Below are positions 46,378-55,325 of a stretch of 64,000 nt of DNA, piece after piece (the first letter of the stretch is position 1; the number at the start of each line of letters is the position of its first letter). The notes under the pieces were generated by a model, which was not told where the DNA came from, did no database searches, and saw only the letters and a list, made by a program, of their open reading frames with translations. The position numbers and the translations under genes are program-made. Source of the DNA: Algorimicrobium echini (GTDB lineage: Bacteria > Bacteroidota > Bacteroidia > Flavobacteriales > Flavobacteriaceae); the NCBI RefSeq assembly GCF_900115185.1, contig NZ_FOVN01000005.1, positions 199,903-263,902 of the forward strand, given 5' to 3'.

Positions 46378-47616
46378 TTAATACTCTCTATATGTTCCAG
46401 GTCCTAAATTAAACGTTAATGAGAAACGCAACGTATTTTCTAAAGGACTTTTTACCTGTGACGCTGAGAATAAGTATGATAAATCGATGCCAATGACATT
46501 ATATTTAAAGCCAGCACCTATAGCAAAAAATTGTCTCGCTCCTTTTTCTTCACTTTCATGAAAATAACCAGCTCGGAATCCAAAAGAATCTTGGTACATA
46601 TATTCGGCACCTAAAGCCCATGTCCACTCTTTCATTTCTTCACTAAAACCGCCTGGCGCATCGCCAAAGGATTGAAACATACCTTGAAAAAAGCCAACGT
46701 CAGGATCTTTACCATCAATAATGACATTTGGTGTAACTACCGAACCTAAATCGTCTGTTTCTGGGTTGTACTCACCATTACCATCATTATCAGTATAATT
46801 AAACTCTGTTCCATAAATTGGAGGCGTTGGCACTAATAATTTGGTAACCTCTGCTGTTACAGATACTTTGTTATACTCGTCTAAAATAAAATCGAAACCA
46901 CCACCTAAACGCAACGTAGTAGGCTGAAAGTTTTCTTGTCCACCTTCATCATATTTAAATTTAGGCCCTATATTTTGAATGGCAAAGCCTAATCGTGTAC
47001 GCCCATTAAAGGATGCATAAGCTTGTTCTTCACTTTGGTAATAACCAGAAATATCCACACCAAACGTACTTGCAGGTATAGCGTCTGCATCAATAGCGCC
47101 AATTTTCAAATCGGAACGTAAATAACGCATGGCTACAGACATGGCAAACTGCTCACTTAATTTTAAGGAGTAAGATGCATCAATAGTCATTTCGTTTGGT
47201 TTTTCAATAAGGGCTTGAGAAAACTCATCTTGAACCAATTCAATTTCACCCAATGAAAAATATCTAAAACTAGCAGCAAAAGCACTACGCTCATTTATTC
47301 TGTTGAAGTAGGTTAAATTACCTAAAAAGATATCTTTAACTAAACTACTTAAGTAAGGTGTATAACTCACACCAATACCCTGTTTTGTTTCTGAAAACGC
47401 ATATTTAGATGAGTTCCATTGTTGAGAGAAAACATCAACACTGGTTGCCACTCCCATATCTCCCATAGCAGCTGCTCGAGCATCCGAAGCAATTAACACA
47501 AAAGGTAAGCCTGTGGTGATAACACGTGAATCATTTGTATTAGGTAAAACAACTGTTTGTGCAATAATTTGATGCGTAAAAACAAGTGTAAATAGTATTA
47601 AAATTTGATTTTTCAT
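46378..47616 (-). CDS. porV: Type IX secretion outer-membrane protein PorV
   Basis: A 412-residue beta-barrel (PorV/LptO) that collects type IX cargo from the translocon and brings it to the PorU sortase. Signal peptide to IIAQT (about 20), GLPFVLIASDARAAAMGDMGVATS is typical of the PorV/PorP-type N terminus, repeated amphipathic strands follow, and the end is FSLTFNLGPGTYREY. It lies 33 nt behind porU; the porU-porV order is conserved in flavobacteria. Confidence 0.94.
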   Translation of the reverse strand: MKNQILILFTLVFTHQIIAQTVVLPNTNDSRVITTGLPFVLIASDARAAAMGDMGVATSVDVFSQQWNSSKYAFSETKQGIGVSYTPYLSSLVKDIFLGNLTYFNRINERSAFAASFRYFSLGEIELVQDEFSQALIEKPNEMTIDASYSLKLSEQFAMSVAMRYLRSDLKIGAIDADAIPASTFGVDISGYYQSEEQAYASFNGRTRLGFAIQNIGPKFKYDEGGQENFQPTTLRLGGGFDFILDEYNKVSVTAEVTKLLVPTPPIYGTEFNYTDNDGNGEYNPETDDLGSVVTPNVIIDGKDPDVGFFQGMFQSFGDAPGGFSEEMKEWTWALGAEYMYQDSFGFRAGYFHESEEKGARQFFAIGAGFKYNVIGIDLSYLFSASQVKSPLENTLRFSLTFNLGPGTYREY

Positions 47617-47649
47617 GTATTGATTTTATTTAGCAAATATAATGTATTA

Positions 47650-50600
47650 TTAAAGTATTACAAGTTTCTCAATTTTTTCAACAGATTTATTTAATAATGG
47701 CGATCTAACGGTTAGCTTATAAATATAAACGCCTTTACCAATTTTATCTCCAAAATCGTCACGACCATCCCAAACAATATCGCGAGATAAAGCAGAGGTT
47801 CCTTTTCCGCAACATTCTGAAGAATTAGTTTGTCCATTGATTGTTTTAACTAATTTTCCTGAAACGGTGAATATTTGTACTGAAACGTCTAAAGGGTCCG
47901 AACTATTGTGATTAAACCAAAACTCTGTGTAATTAACAAAAGGGTTTGGGTAATTTAAAACATTTTCGATGACTAGGCTTTGATTTTCGTCATGCACCAC
48001 AAATTGAATTTCTGAAGTGGATGAATTATTATACACATCCCAAGCTTTCAAAGTAAGGGTATGCAGTCCTGGTTCTATATCTCGCAAGGGATAATTAGCA
48101 GTTCCTCGTTGAAAATCATCAATTTCTGTTTGGTAATAATCATTTAACACATACGGATTGGTTTCATCACCATCTAAAATAGCTACAATATCATGACCAA
48201 TTCCACTAGCTGTATTTATGCCATTTTCATCTTCTAGTTTAACCAATAAGCTTGGAGACCCATTGGTAATACCTCCAGACACGAAGTTTTCATCGTTCAT
48301 ATACAATTGAATAACAGGCCCAACAACATCTTCTGGAGCATCTAAATTTAACCCTCCAATAATAATAGAGTTGCTATTCGCTCCCGATTGATCATCGAGT
48401 GCATTCGCTTTTTTTGCATAAAAACTAATACGACCATTTCCTTCTGGTATGCCAATATCTCTAGGAACAATAAACTCAAATTCAAATTGGCCATTGGTTA
48501 TGGAAGCTTGACCTCTAAAAATAGTTGCTCCCAAGGTTTCAAAATCCATTTTAATCAGTTGTCCACCTTCCCGAACACGATCATTTGCCAAGGTTGTACG
48601 TTCGGTTTTTTTATCATAAATATTAACAGAAAGGACACCATTATAGTTTGAAAGAACCATCCCATTTGAATCCGTTACTTCACCTGAAATTTTTGCACGA
48701 CTTAAAGCTTTTAGCGTTGGAGCTGGTTGAGAAACAGGAATATCATTAACAGCTGTTAAACGAATATCTGGTTTAGGGAATGTTAATTTCATGGCTGGAT
48801 CACCTATAAAAAACACCAAACGCCTTTGTCCAATTCCCGCAATGGAGGAACTATTTTTGGTTAATCGTAAAGCTTCTGCCATGCTTGGGTATTCATCATC
48901 AGCATAATCATCATCAGGATTATAGGAAAATAAATATTCTGTTAACGCAATATTAAAAGATATACCTACACTTACAAAAATTTGACGCGTGGTTGTAATC
49001 AGTCCAATGGCTCCACCATCCTTATTCCAGTATGTAAATTCTCCTGCAGTAGGACGAAATGGATTATCAAATCGGGTATATTCGCAAGTAACTGTAACAA
49101 AACAATTCAATTTACAAACATTATTTAAGTTTTGAGCATCAGGTTTTTCAAAAACCCGTTCTTTTGTCAAACCATCTTCACCACCATGTCCGAAATAATT
49201 AACTACAAGCACGCCATTTTCAATGGCATTTATCATGGCTGTTTTAACGGCTGGATACGTATCTCCTCCTGCCGAAGACTCTTGCACATAAGCATCTGAA
49301 TGAATTTTAGTAACATTTATAAAGCCTTTTTCTGCAGTTATATTATCACCAATGGAATTGGTTGTTAATTGGATATCTTTTTCCCAAGACTCATCGACAT
49401 CATCAGAAATAACTACAACATTATTACGCCAATTACCATAAGAAGCCTCCACATAATAAGATGCTATTTTATCAACCATCTCTTTAGCACGTTGTGGTGA
49501 ATCGGCTAAAATTCGACCTGTTGCTATATCTAATTTATCTGACGTTTGCATTTCACCTTCATTAGGATCCATCATGCCATAGAAGTCATCCGATACAAAG
49601 GAACTGGTTAAATTAAAACTATCGTAAGCATGCCAAGATGGTATGACATTCGTATTATTCGGAATTCTATCTTTATAATCAAAAGAACCATCGCCAAATA
49701 AACAAAGGTATTTTAAACGGTTTTCTGGAGAACTCGCATTATCATAAACATATTTCACAAAATTACGGATAGCACCAATATCTTGAGTTCCAGGGCCAAA
49801 TTCTGTATAAATACTGTTTAAGCTAACTACCTTAACATTTAACCCATATTGATTTCTGTTAATTTGCGCGAGACGTTCGGCTTGTCCCAACATATCACCA
49901 CGTGCAATTATAATATAGTCTATATCTTGAAAAACACCTTGTGCATTATTAAAAATCGTTCCTTTTAGGTTTTGATTGCCTAAATAAGGATTAGAAACCA
50001 TAATGGGCTCAAAAAAACTAGGTGCTGCAACAACCGCATACTTCTTTAATGACCCTAGAGGCGCTGTAAATGAAATAGTAGCGTTTGAACCCGTATTGCT
50101 AAAATTCTTTATGTTATAAATATCTGTTATATCCCAAACTTCATTAACCTGACTGGCATTAGAAAGGGTATACTGCCCTACCCCTGAAGCGCCTGTTACT
50201 GCTCTATTGTAAAAAACAAATTGACTGCCAGCAAATTTTAATTCGCGAGTGGCCTCAAGTGATATATAATCTATATAACCTAATGCTGATGGATTACCAC
50301 CATTATTATAATCAAGTGTAACCGCAACATTTGAATTTGCAACCACAACATCACCATTAAATATAGATTCACTAACCAAAGTTGTTTCAGTAACCGCAGG
50401 AATTACAAGGTTTGAAACCGAAGTACCATTCACTTGTAAATCCATAGTTGTAGGAATTTCAGATGTTGAAGCCACATAGGTTTTTAATTTCACAGGAATT
50501 GTTGATACTATATTAGGGAATGAAAAATCGAATGTTTGAGTCGTTTCGATATCAAATCTATTTCCAAACCAGCGTCTGCCAACACTTGCTAAATTATATT

Positions 50601-51519
50601 CATCTAACTCATGATATTTATAATCTTGAAATGTATTAATGACCATATCAACTGAACCAGAAGGTTGAATCATAGGCTGAATCCGTTTTCCGTTTCCTGG
50701 ACTTATATTGATGTAATAATGGGTAGCCGAATTATAAGCATTTACATTCGTATTTCGCTTAACATCATAGCCATTTGGCCCTTCGGCATAAAACAATATA
50801 TAATCTCCGTCATGAAAATAACCATCAGACTCACCAATAACACGAATAGCATTTTGCATGACGTCAGTAGGATAAGGGTCTGAGTTTGCATAGGGAATCA
50901 TTCGACCACCATTACCGTAAAGCTTAATGGTTCTAGGATCTACGGCATCTATATTAACACCTAACTGTTCTAAAAACTGTCTGGATATTTTAAATACTCC
51001 CGATCTATCCACTTCAAAACGATACCATGCTCCTGAACTTAAAACAGAATTTACAATATTAGACCGGTTTGAGGCCCTAAAGCTGTTTTGAGAATTATAA
51101 TTTACAGTAAAGGACGTGACTTTTTTATAAACGCCTTTATCTTTTACAATTGCAGAAACAGTTAAAAAAGCATGATTTTTAGTACGGCTAACACTATTTT
51201 TAAGTTGGAATTTTAAACTATTTGGAACTGTTTTTAAATCAACATCCTTCAAGTCCGTAATTGAAATGTTCGCATAATTAACATTAGAAATCTGAACGGA
51301 ATTCTCATTAATAAATTGCGGAATATCCCATTGTGCAATAAATTCTAAACCATCTGTTAGGCTGTAACTAAAATATTCTGAATTAAAGGCAGGAACTTCT
51401 ATAGCAAAACTCTCGGTAGCAATGGATTTAGTGCCATTCCAAGTAATATCGAAACGTTTTTGTTGAGAAAATGCCACAACAGAAACGAACCAAACAAATA
51501 GTAGTAATTTCTTTTTCAT
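47650..51519 (-). CDS. porU: Type IX secretion sortase PorU
   Basis: Surface sortase, 1289 residues, that removes the C-terminal sorting domain of type IX cargo and attaches the mature protein to the cell surface. Signal peptide to VVAFSQ (about 18). The gingipain-type C25 peptidase domain has its His in NYFGHGGEDG (near 776) and its Cys in VTVTCEYTRF (near 811). The C terminus has its own sorting-like domain (NVLNYPNPFVN, GKGVYIYKLTV), kept uncleaved in known PorU. It is followed by porV and is divergent from gldJ, as in Flavobacterium johnsoniae. Confidence 0.96.
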   Translation of the reverse strand: MKKKLLLFVWFVSVVAFSQQKRFDITWNGTKSIATESFAIEVPAFNSEYFSYSLTDGLEFIAQWDIPQFINENSVQISNVNYANISITDLKDVDLKTVPNSLKFQLKNSVSRTKNHAFLTVSAIVKDKGVYKKVTSFTVNYNSQNSFRASNRSNIVNSVLSSGAWYRFEVDRSGVFKISRQFLEQLGVNIDAVDPRTIKLYGNGGRMIPYANSDPYPTDVMQNAIRVIGESDGYFHDGDYILFYAEGPNGYDVKRNTNVNAYNSATHYYINISPGNGKRIQPMIQPSGSVDMVINTFQDYKYHELDEYNLASVGRRWFGNRFDIETTQTFDFSFPNIVSTIPVKLKTYVASTSEIPTTMDLQVNGTSVSNLVIPAVTETTLVSESIFNGDVVVANSNVAVTLDYNNGGNPSALGYIDYISLEATRELKFAGSQFVFYNRAVTGASGVGQYTLSNASQVNEVWDITDIYNIKNFSNTGSNATISFTAPLGSLKKYAVVAAPSFFEPIMVSNPYLGNQNLKGTIFNNAQGVFQDIDYIIIARGDMLGQAERLAQINRNQYGLNVKVVSLNSIYTEFGPGTQDIGAIRNFVKYVYDNASSPENRLKYLCLFGDGSFDYKDRIPNNTNVIPSWHAYDSFNLTSSFVSDDFYGMMDPNEGEMQTSDKLDIATGRILADSPQRAKEMVDKIASYYVEASYGNWRNNVVVISDDVDESWEKDIQLTTNSIGDNITAEKGFINVTKIHSDAYVQESSAGGDTYPAVKTAMINAIENGVLVVNYFGHGGEDGLTKERVFEKPDAQNLNNVCKLNCFVTVTCEYTRFDNPFRPTAGEFTYWNKDGGAIGLITTTRQIFVSVGISFNIALTEYLFSYNPDDDYADDEYPSMAEALRLTKNSSSIAGIGQRRLVFFIGDPAMKLTFPKPDIRLTAVNDIPVSQPAPTLKALSRAKISGEVTDSNGMVLSNYNGVLSVNIYDKKTERTTLANDRVREGGQLIKMDFETLGATIFRGQASITNGQFEFEFIVPRDIGIPEGNGRISFYAKKANALDDQSGANSNSIIIGGLNLDAPEDVVGPVIQLYMNDENFVSGGITNGSPSLLVKLEDENGINTASGIGHDIVAILDGDETNPYVLNDYYQTEIDDFQRGTANYPLRDIEPGLHTLTLKAWDVYNNSSTSEIQFVVHDENQSLVIENVLNYPNPFVNYTEFWFNHNSSDPLDVSVQIFTVSGKLVKTINGQTNSSECCGKGTSALSRDIVWDGRDDFGDKIGKGVYIYKLTVRSPLLNKSVEKIEKLVIL

Positions 51520-51783
51520 TACACAAATAACGCAATTTAGTGTCGCTTATTATTAAAAATTAAACAATTTTAAGAAAATGAATCTAAATTACAATAATAA
51601 AAAATAAAATCACTCGTTATACTGTAACAAAACAACGGACAAACGCACAAAAAGCATCGTTAAAATGCTTAATAAATAGGATGAAATGCATAATTTTTTA
51701 AGTAAAAATTAAATAATTACTTGTAATATTAGGTAGAATTCTTATATTGCGTCACCAAAATTAATATTAGCTTACTTAAACGT
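51520..51783. other. Divergent promoter region of porU and gldJ
   Basis: 264 nt of very AT-rich sequence between two divergent genes. TTATATTGC near 51743-51751 upstream of gldJ is an imperfect -7 candidate. No perfect TAnnTTTG was found facing porU. Confidence 0.4.
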
Positions 51784-53466
51784 ATGGATATGAAAAATGT
51801 ATTAACAATAAAATTATTGTTAGTTTTAGCTATAGCTGTTACAGCTGTTGGTTGTAAACGATCAGGCTCTAACAGTTCTCGAGCTACCGGTTGGGATATC
51901 AATTCCAGAGATGGAGGATTCCAATATAACACAAGTTTTAAAGGCCAAGAAGCTGGTCCAGGACTCGTGTTTGTGGAAGGTGGAACATTTACAATGGGTA
52001 AAGTTCAAGATGATGTAATGCACGATTGGAATAATACGCCAAATCAACAACACGTTCAATCCTTTTATATGGATGAAACAGAAGTTACCAATTTAATGTA
52101 TTTAGAATATTTAGATTGGATTAAGCGTATTTATCCACCAACTGAAGAAAACTTTAGAGCAATTTATGATGGTGTTCTTCCAGACACATTAGTATGGAGA
52201 AATCGTTTAGGTTATAATGAAGTAATGACTGAAAACTATTTACGTCATCCTGGTTATGCAGAATATCCAGTTGTTGGTGTTAGCTGGATTCAAGCTGTGG
52301 AATTTGCAAACTGGCGTTCTGACCGTGTAAATGAAGCGAATTTAGAAGAAGCTGGTTACATAGCAAGAGACGCAAAATTAAATTCTGTTTCTTCAGATGC
52401 AACCTTTAATACAGATACTTATATCAATGCTCCTACTCAAGTTTATGGTGGTAATGATAGCATCACTGATCCTAACAACACGAGACGCAGAGTTCAAACT
52501 ACAGCTGCTGGAGATACCATTAATGTGTATGCTACTCGTGAAACAGGAATTATTTCTCCAAAATACAGACTTCCAACAGAAACTGAATGGGAATATGCGG
52601 CTTTAGGTTTAACGTCTATTCGTAGCTATAACGTTTACAGAGGCCGTAAAAAATATCCTTGGGATGGTCAATATACACGTTCTGGAAAACGTAAAGTAAG
52701 AGGTGATCAATTAGCTAACTTTAAACAAGGTAAAGGTGACTATGGCGGAATTGCAGGATGGTCTGATGATGGTGCCGATATAACCAACGCTGTAAAATCA
52801 TACGAACCAAACGATTTTGGATTATATGATATGGCTGGTAATGTGGCTGAATGGGTTGCCGATGTATACAGACCTATTGTTGATGATGAATTTAGTGATT
52901 TTAATTATTATCGTGGAAACGTGTATACTAAAAATGAGCTAAATGAAGATGGTACTGTAAGAATTGTTACTAGCGATGAAATTAAGTTTGACACATTACC
53001 AAACGGTGATGTTATTGCTAGAAATTTACCAGGCGAAATCCACCAAGTACCAGTTGACGAAGATGAAACATACTTAAGAACAAACTTTGACACCAGCGAT
53101 AACAGAAATTATAGAGATGGTGACAGACGTTCTTCTCGTGATTATCGTGATGGAGACTTTAGCCAAACTTCTTCCTCTACTGATACGCACACAAGACAAA
53201 TGTACAACTCCCCAAAACACAATGTTGAAACAGATTCAACAGGTGCTTTAATTCGTGAGTACGACCGTTCAGACAAGCGTACATCTTTAATTAACGATGA
53301 AGTTCGTGTTTATAAAGGAGGTTCTTGGAAAGACAGAGAGTACTGGTTAGACCCTGCTCAACGTCGTTATTTCCCACAAAATATGGCAACTGATTATATT
53401 GGATTTAGATGTGCAATGTCTCGTGTAGGTTCAAAATCTGAAAACAAAAACAAAAAGAAAAACTAA
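51784..53466 (+). CDS. gldJ: Gliding motility lipoprotein GldJ
   Basis: Lipoprotein, 560 residues, needed for gliding and for stability of the type IX core complex. Lipobox AVTAVGC (Cys24). The protein has a formylglycine-generating-enzyme/sulfatase-modifying fold: VEGGTFTMGK near 61, DETEVTNLMYLEYLDW, YRLPTETEWEYAA, YDMAGNVAEWVAD near 354 and GGSWKDREYW then IGFRCAMSR near the end. An Arg/Asp-rich insert (about 438-460) interrupts the fold. It is divergent from porU and ends in a strong terminator before murF. Confidence 0.96.
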   Translation: MDMKNVLTIKLLLVLAIAVTAVGCKRSGSNSSRATGWDINSRDGGFQYNTSFKGQEAGPGLVFVEGGTFTMGKVQDDVMHDWNNTPNQQHVQSFYMDETEVTNLMYLEYLDWIKRIYPPTEENFRAIYDGVLPDTLVWRNRLGYNEVMTENYLRHPGYAEYPVVGVSWIQAVEFANWRSDRVNEANLEEAGYIARDAKLNSVSSDATFNTDTYINAPTQVYGGNDSITDPNNTRRRVQTTAAGDTINVYATRETGIISPKYRLPTETEWEYAALGLTSIRSYNVYRGRKKYPWDGQYTRSGKRKVRGDQLANFKQGKGDYGGIAGWSDDGADITNAVKSYEPNDFGLYDMAGNVAEWVADVYRPIVDDEFSDFNYYRGNVYTKNELNEDGTVRIVTSDEIKFDTLPNGDVIARNLPGEIHQVPVDEDETYLRTNFDTSDNRNYRDGDRRSSRDYRDGDFSQTSSSTDTHTRQMYNSPKHNVETDSTGALIREYDRSDKRTSLINDEVRVYKGGSWKDREYWLDPAQRRYFPQNMATDYIGFRCAMSRVGSKSENKNKKKN

Positions 53467-53489
53467 TTAATTTAGTTTAAAAAAATATA

Positions 53490-53520
53490 AAAGTCCTGAC
53501 AGTTGTCAGGACTTTTTTTA
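53490..53520. terminator. gldJ terminator
   Basis: AAGTCCTGAC / GTCAGGACTT with a 4-nt loop and a run of seven T, 24 nt after the gldJ stop. Its T run ends only 13 nt before the murF ATG. Confidence 0.88.
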
Positions 53521-53532
53521 TACTTTTATTTT

Positions 53533-54819
53533 ATGGAATTACATGAACTTCATAAACGTTATTTGGAATGCCAAGGCGTTTGCACAGATACCCGAAAAAT
53601 AACCAAAGACTGCCTGTTTTTTGCGCTTAAAGGTGATAATTTTGATGGCAATACCTTTGCCAAAAAAGCCCTTGAAAAAGGCGCCAAATATGTCATTATT
53701 GACAACCAAACATATCAAGAAAGTCATCAAACAATTCTTGTAGATAATGTGTTATTAACTTTACAAAAGCTAGCAACCTTTCATCGAGAATATTTAAACA
53801 TCCCTATTATTTCACTAACAGGTAGTAATGGTAAAACAACGACTAAAGAACTCATAAATACTATTCTTTCAAAAAAATATAAAACAACGGCTACTTTGGG
53901 TAATTTGAATAACCATATAGGTGTTCCCTTAACCCTTTTATCTATGACAGAAAAAACTGAAATAGGTGTTGTTGAAATGGGTGCAAATCATCAAAAAGAA
54001 ATTGAATTTTTATGCAAAATTGCTAAACCAGATTTTGGGTATATCACGAATTTTGGTAAAGCACATTTAGAAGGTTTTGGAGGTGTTGAGGGTGTCATTA
54101 AAGGAAAAAGCGAATTATATGATTATTTGATATCCCTTGGCAAACACATTTTTGTGAATACTGAAGATCCTATACAGGTAGAAAAAACAAAAAACGCCAA
54201 TACAATTACTTTTGGTTTTTCAGATAAAACTAATCATTTAAACATTCAGTTTTTAGATGCCAATCCTTTTGTAAGTCTATTGTTCCATAACCTTACCATT
54301 ACTAGTAAGCTAATAGGAGCTTATAACTTCAGTAATATTGCCGCAGCTATTAGTATGGGAGATTATTTTAAGGTTTCAGATTCTGATATCAAAAACGCTA
54401 TAGAAAGTTATACACCTTCCAATAATCGCTCACAAATTATCCATAAAGGAACCACCAATATCATTCTAGATGCATACAATGCCAACCCCTCAAGTATGAA
54501 AGTTGCTTTAGAACATTTTTCAAAACAAAAACATCAAAATAAAATTGCCATTTTGGGTGATATGTTTGAACTTGGGTCAGAAGCTAAAGAAGAACATCAA
54601 GCCATCGTTAATTTAACCAACTCGCTTGATATTCATAAAGTTTATTTTCTTGGTGAAAATTTCTATAAAACTACAAGTAAGGACACTAAAGCCACTTTTT
54701 TTAAATCATTTCAAGCGTTTGAAGAAACTATTAACCTTAATACACTTAATAATGCTCTAGTAATCATTAAAGGCTCTCGAGGGATGGCTTTAGAACGCGT
54801 TTTGGGTTTACTAGATTAG
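53533..54819 (+). CDS. murF: UDP-N-acetylmuramoyl-tripeptide--D-alanyl-D-alanine ligase
   Basis: Last cytoplasmic amino-acid ligation of peptidoglycan precursor synthesis. The 428-residue protein has the Mur-ligase ATP motif LTGSNGKTTTKELI (near 84) and VVEMGANHQKEIE, then NNRSQIIHKG and LDAYNANPSSM. I start at the ATG at 53533, which begins MELHELHKRYLEC; the frame is open ten codons further into the preceding terminator, so that start is unlikely. It is short compared with E. coli MurF but complete. Confidence 0.95.
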   Translation: MELHELHKRYLECQGVCTDTRKITKDCLFFALKGDNFDGNTFAKKALEKGAKYVIIDNQTYQESHQTILVDNVLLTLQKLATFHREYLNIPIISLTGSNGKTTTKELINTILSKKYKTTATLGNLNNHIGVPLTLLSMTEKTEIGVVEMGANHQKEIEFLCKIAKPDFGYITNFGKAHLEGFGGVEGVIKGKSELYDYLISLGKHIFVNTEDPIQVEKTKNANTITFGFSDKTNHLNIQFLDANPFVSLLFHNLTITSKLIGAYNFSNIAAAISMGDYFKVSDSDIKNAIESYTPSNNRSQIIHKGTTNIILDAYNANPSSMKVALEHFSKQKHQNKIAILGDMFELGSEAKEEHQAIVNLTNSLDIHKVYFLGENFYKTTSKDTKATFFKSFQAFEETINLNTLNNALVIIKGSRGMALERVLGLLD

Positions 54820-55035
54820 TATTGAACTCATTTAAAACAAAATCCTAAACCAATTTATAATGTATATAAACTTAACAGGTTTTGTAAAACTGTTAGGTCC
54901 AACCATACGACACTTGGATTAAATCCATTGACCCAAATAAAACCACGTCTGCAAATGTAAATCTGTATGCTCACGCATTCTAACTTTTTGCATTTCAAAA
55001 CCCTTTAAAACGAGCTTTGCGGGTTTTGTGAAATA
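54820..55035. other. Intergenic between murF and tRNA genes
   Basis: No gene seen. An inverted repeat at 54871-54897 (CTTAACAG...CTGTTAGG, with GTTTT/AAAAC inside) follows murF and could be its transcript end, but lacks a T run. Confidence 0.4.
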
Positions 55036-55063
55036 AAAAAATCTGCATTTCCATACAGATTTC
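55036..55063 (-). terminator. Terminator of the tRNA-Val pair
   Basis: On the minus strand AAATCTG-TAT-GGAA-ATG-CAGATTT followed by T7. A G-U pair fits only the minus strand. It lies 9 nt behind the second tRNA. Confidence 0.72.
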
Positions 55064-55072
55064 CCCTTGATG

Positions 55073-55147
55073 TGGGTCATACTGGATTCGAACCAGTGAC
55101 TTCCACGTTGTCGACGTGACACTCTGAACCAACTGAGTTAATGACCC
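55073..55147 (-). tRNA. tRNA-Val (anticodon GAC)
   Basis: 75 nt on the minus strand fold as a complete cloverleaf: acceptor GGGTCAT/ATGACCC, D stem ACTC/GAGT, anticodon stem TCACG/CGTGG, loop TCGACAA, T stem ACTGG/CCAGT with TTCGAAT, discriminator A. The anticodon in register is GAC (valine). Position 33 is C, not the near-universal U. The CCA end is not encoded. It sits directly behind a terminator and the tRNA-Val(TAC) gene. Confidence 0.85.
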
Positions 55148-55153
55148 CTTAAA

Positions 55154-55184
55154 CTAAAAAAAGTCCGTAAAAACGGACTTTTTT
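55154..55184. terminator. Hairpin terminator between the two tRNA genes
   Basis: AAAAAAGTCCGT AAAA ACGGACTTTTTT is a near-perfect hairpin with a long T run in both directions. It separates tRNA-Val(TAC) from tRNA-Val(GAC) on the minus strand and ends 7 nt before the second tRNA. Confidence 0.85.
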
Positions 55185-55187
55185 CTG

Positions 55188-55262
55188 TGGGCGATGAGGG
55201 ATTCGAACCCCCGACCCCCTCGGTGTAAACGAGGTGCTCTGAACCAACTGAGCTAATCGCCC
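55188..55262 (-). tRNA. tRNA-Val (anticodon TAC)
   Basis: Complete cloverleaf on the minus strand: acceptor GGGCGAT/ATCGCCC, D stem GCTC/GAGC, anticodon stem CCTCG/CGAGG with loop TTTACAC (U33, anticodon TAC), T arm GGGGG-TTCGAAT-CCCTC region, discriminator A. CCA is not encoded. A strong promoter lies just upstream. Confidence 0.95.
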
Positions 55263-55277
55263 TTCGTAATTGGATTG

Positions 55278-55307
55278 CAAATATAAAGTAGTTTTTCATA
55301 CTGCAAA
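55278..55307 (-). promoter_or_regulatory. Promoter of the tRNA-Val pair
   Basis: Minus strand: TTTG (55307-55304), 18-nt spacer, TATATTTG (55285-55278), 16 nt upstream of the tRNA-Val(TAC) 5' end. Matches both Bacteroidota elements. Confidence 0.75.
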
Positions 55308-55325
55308 ACTTTTTTTCAAAAAAAA

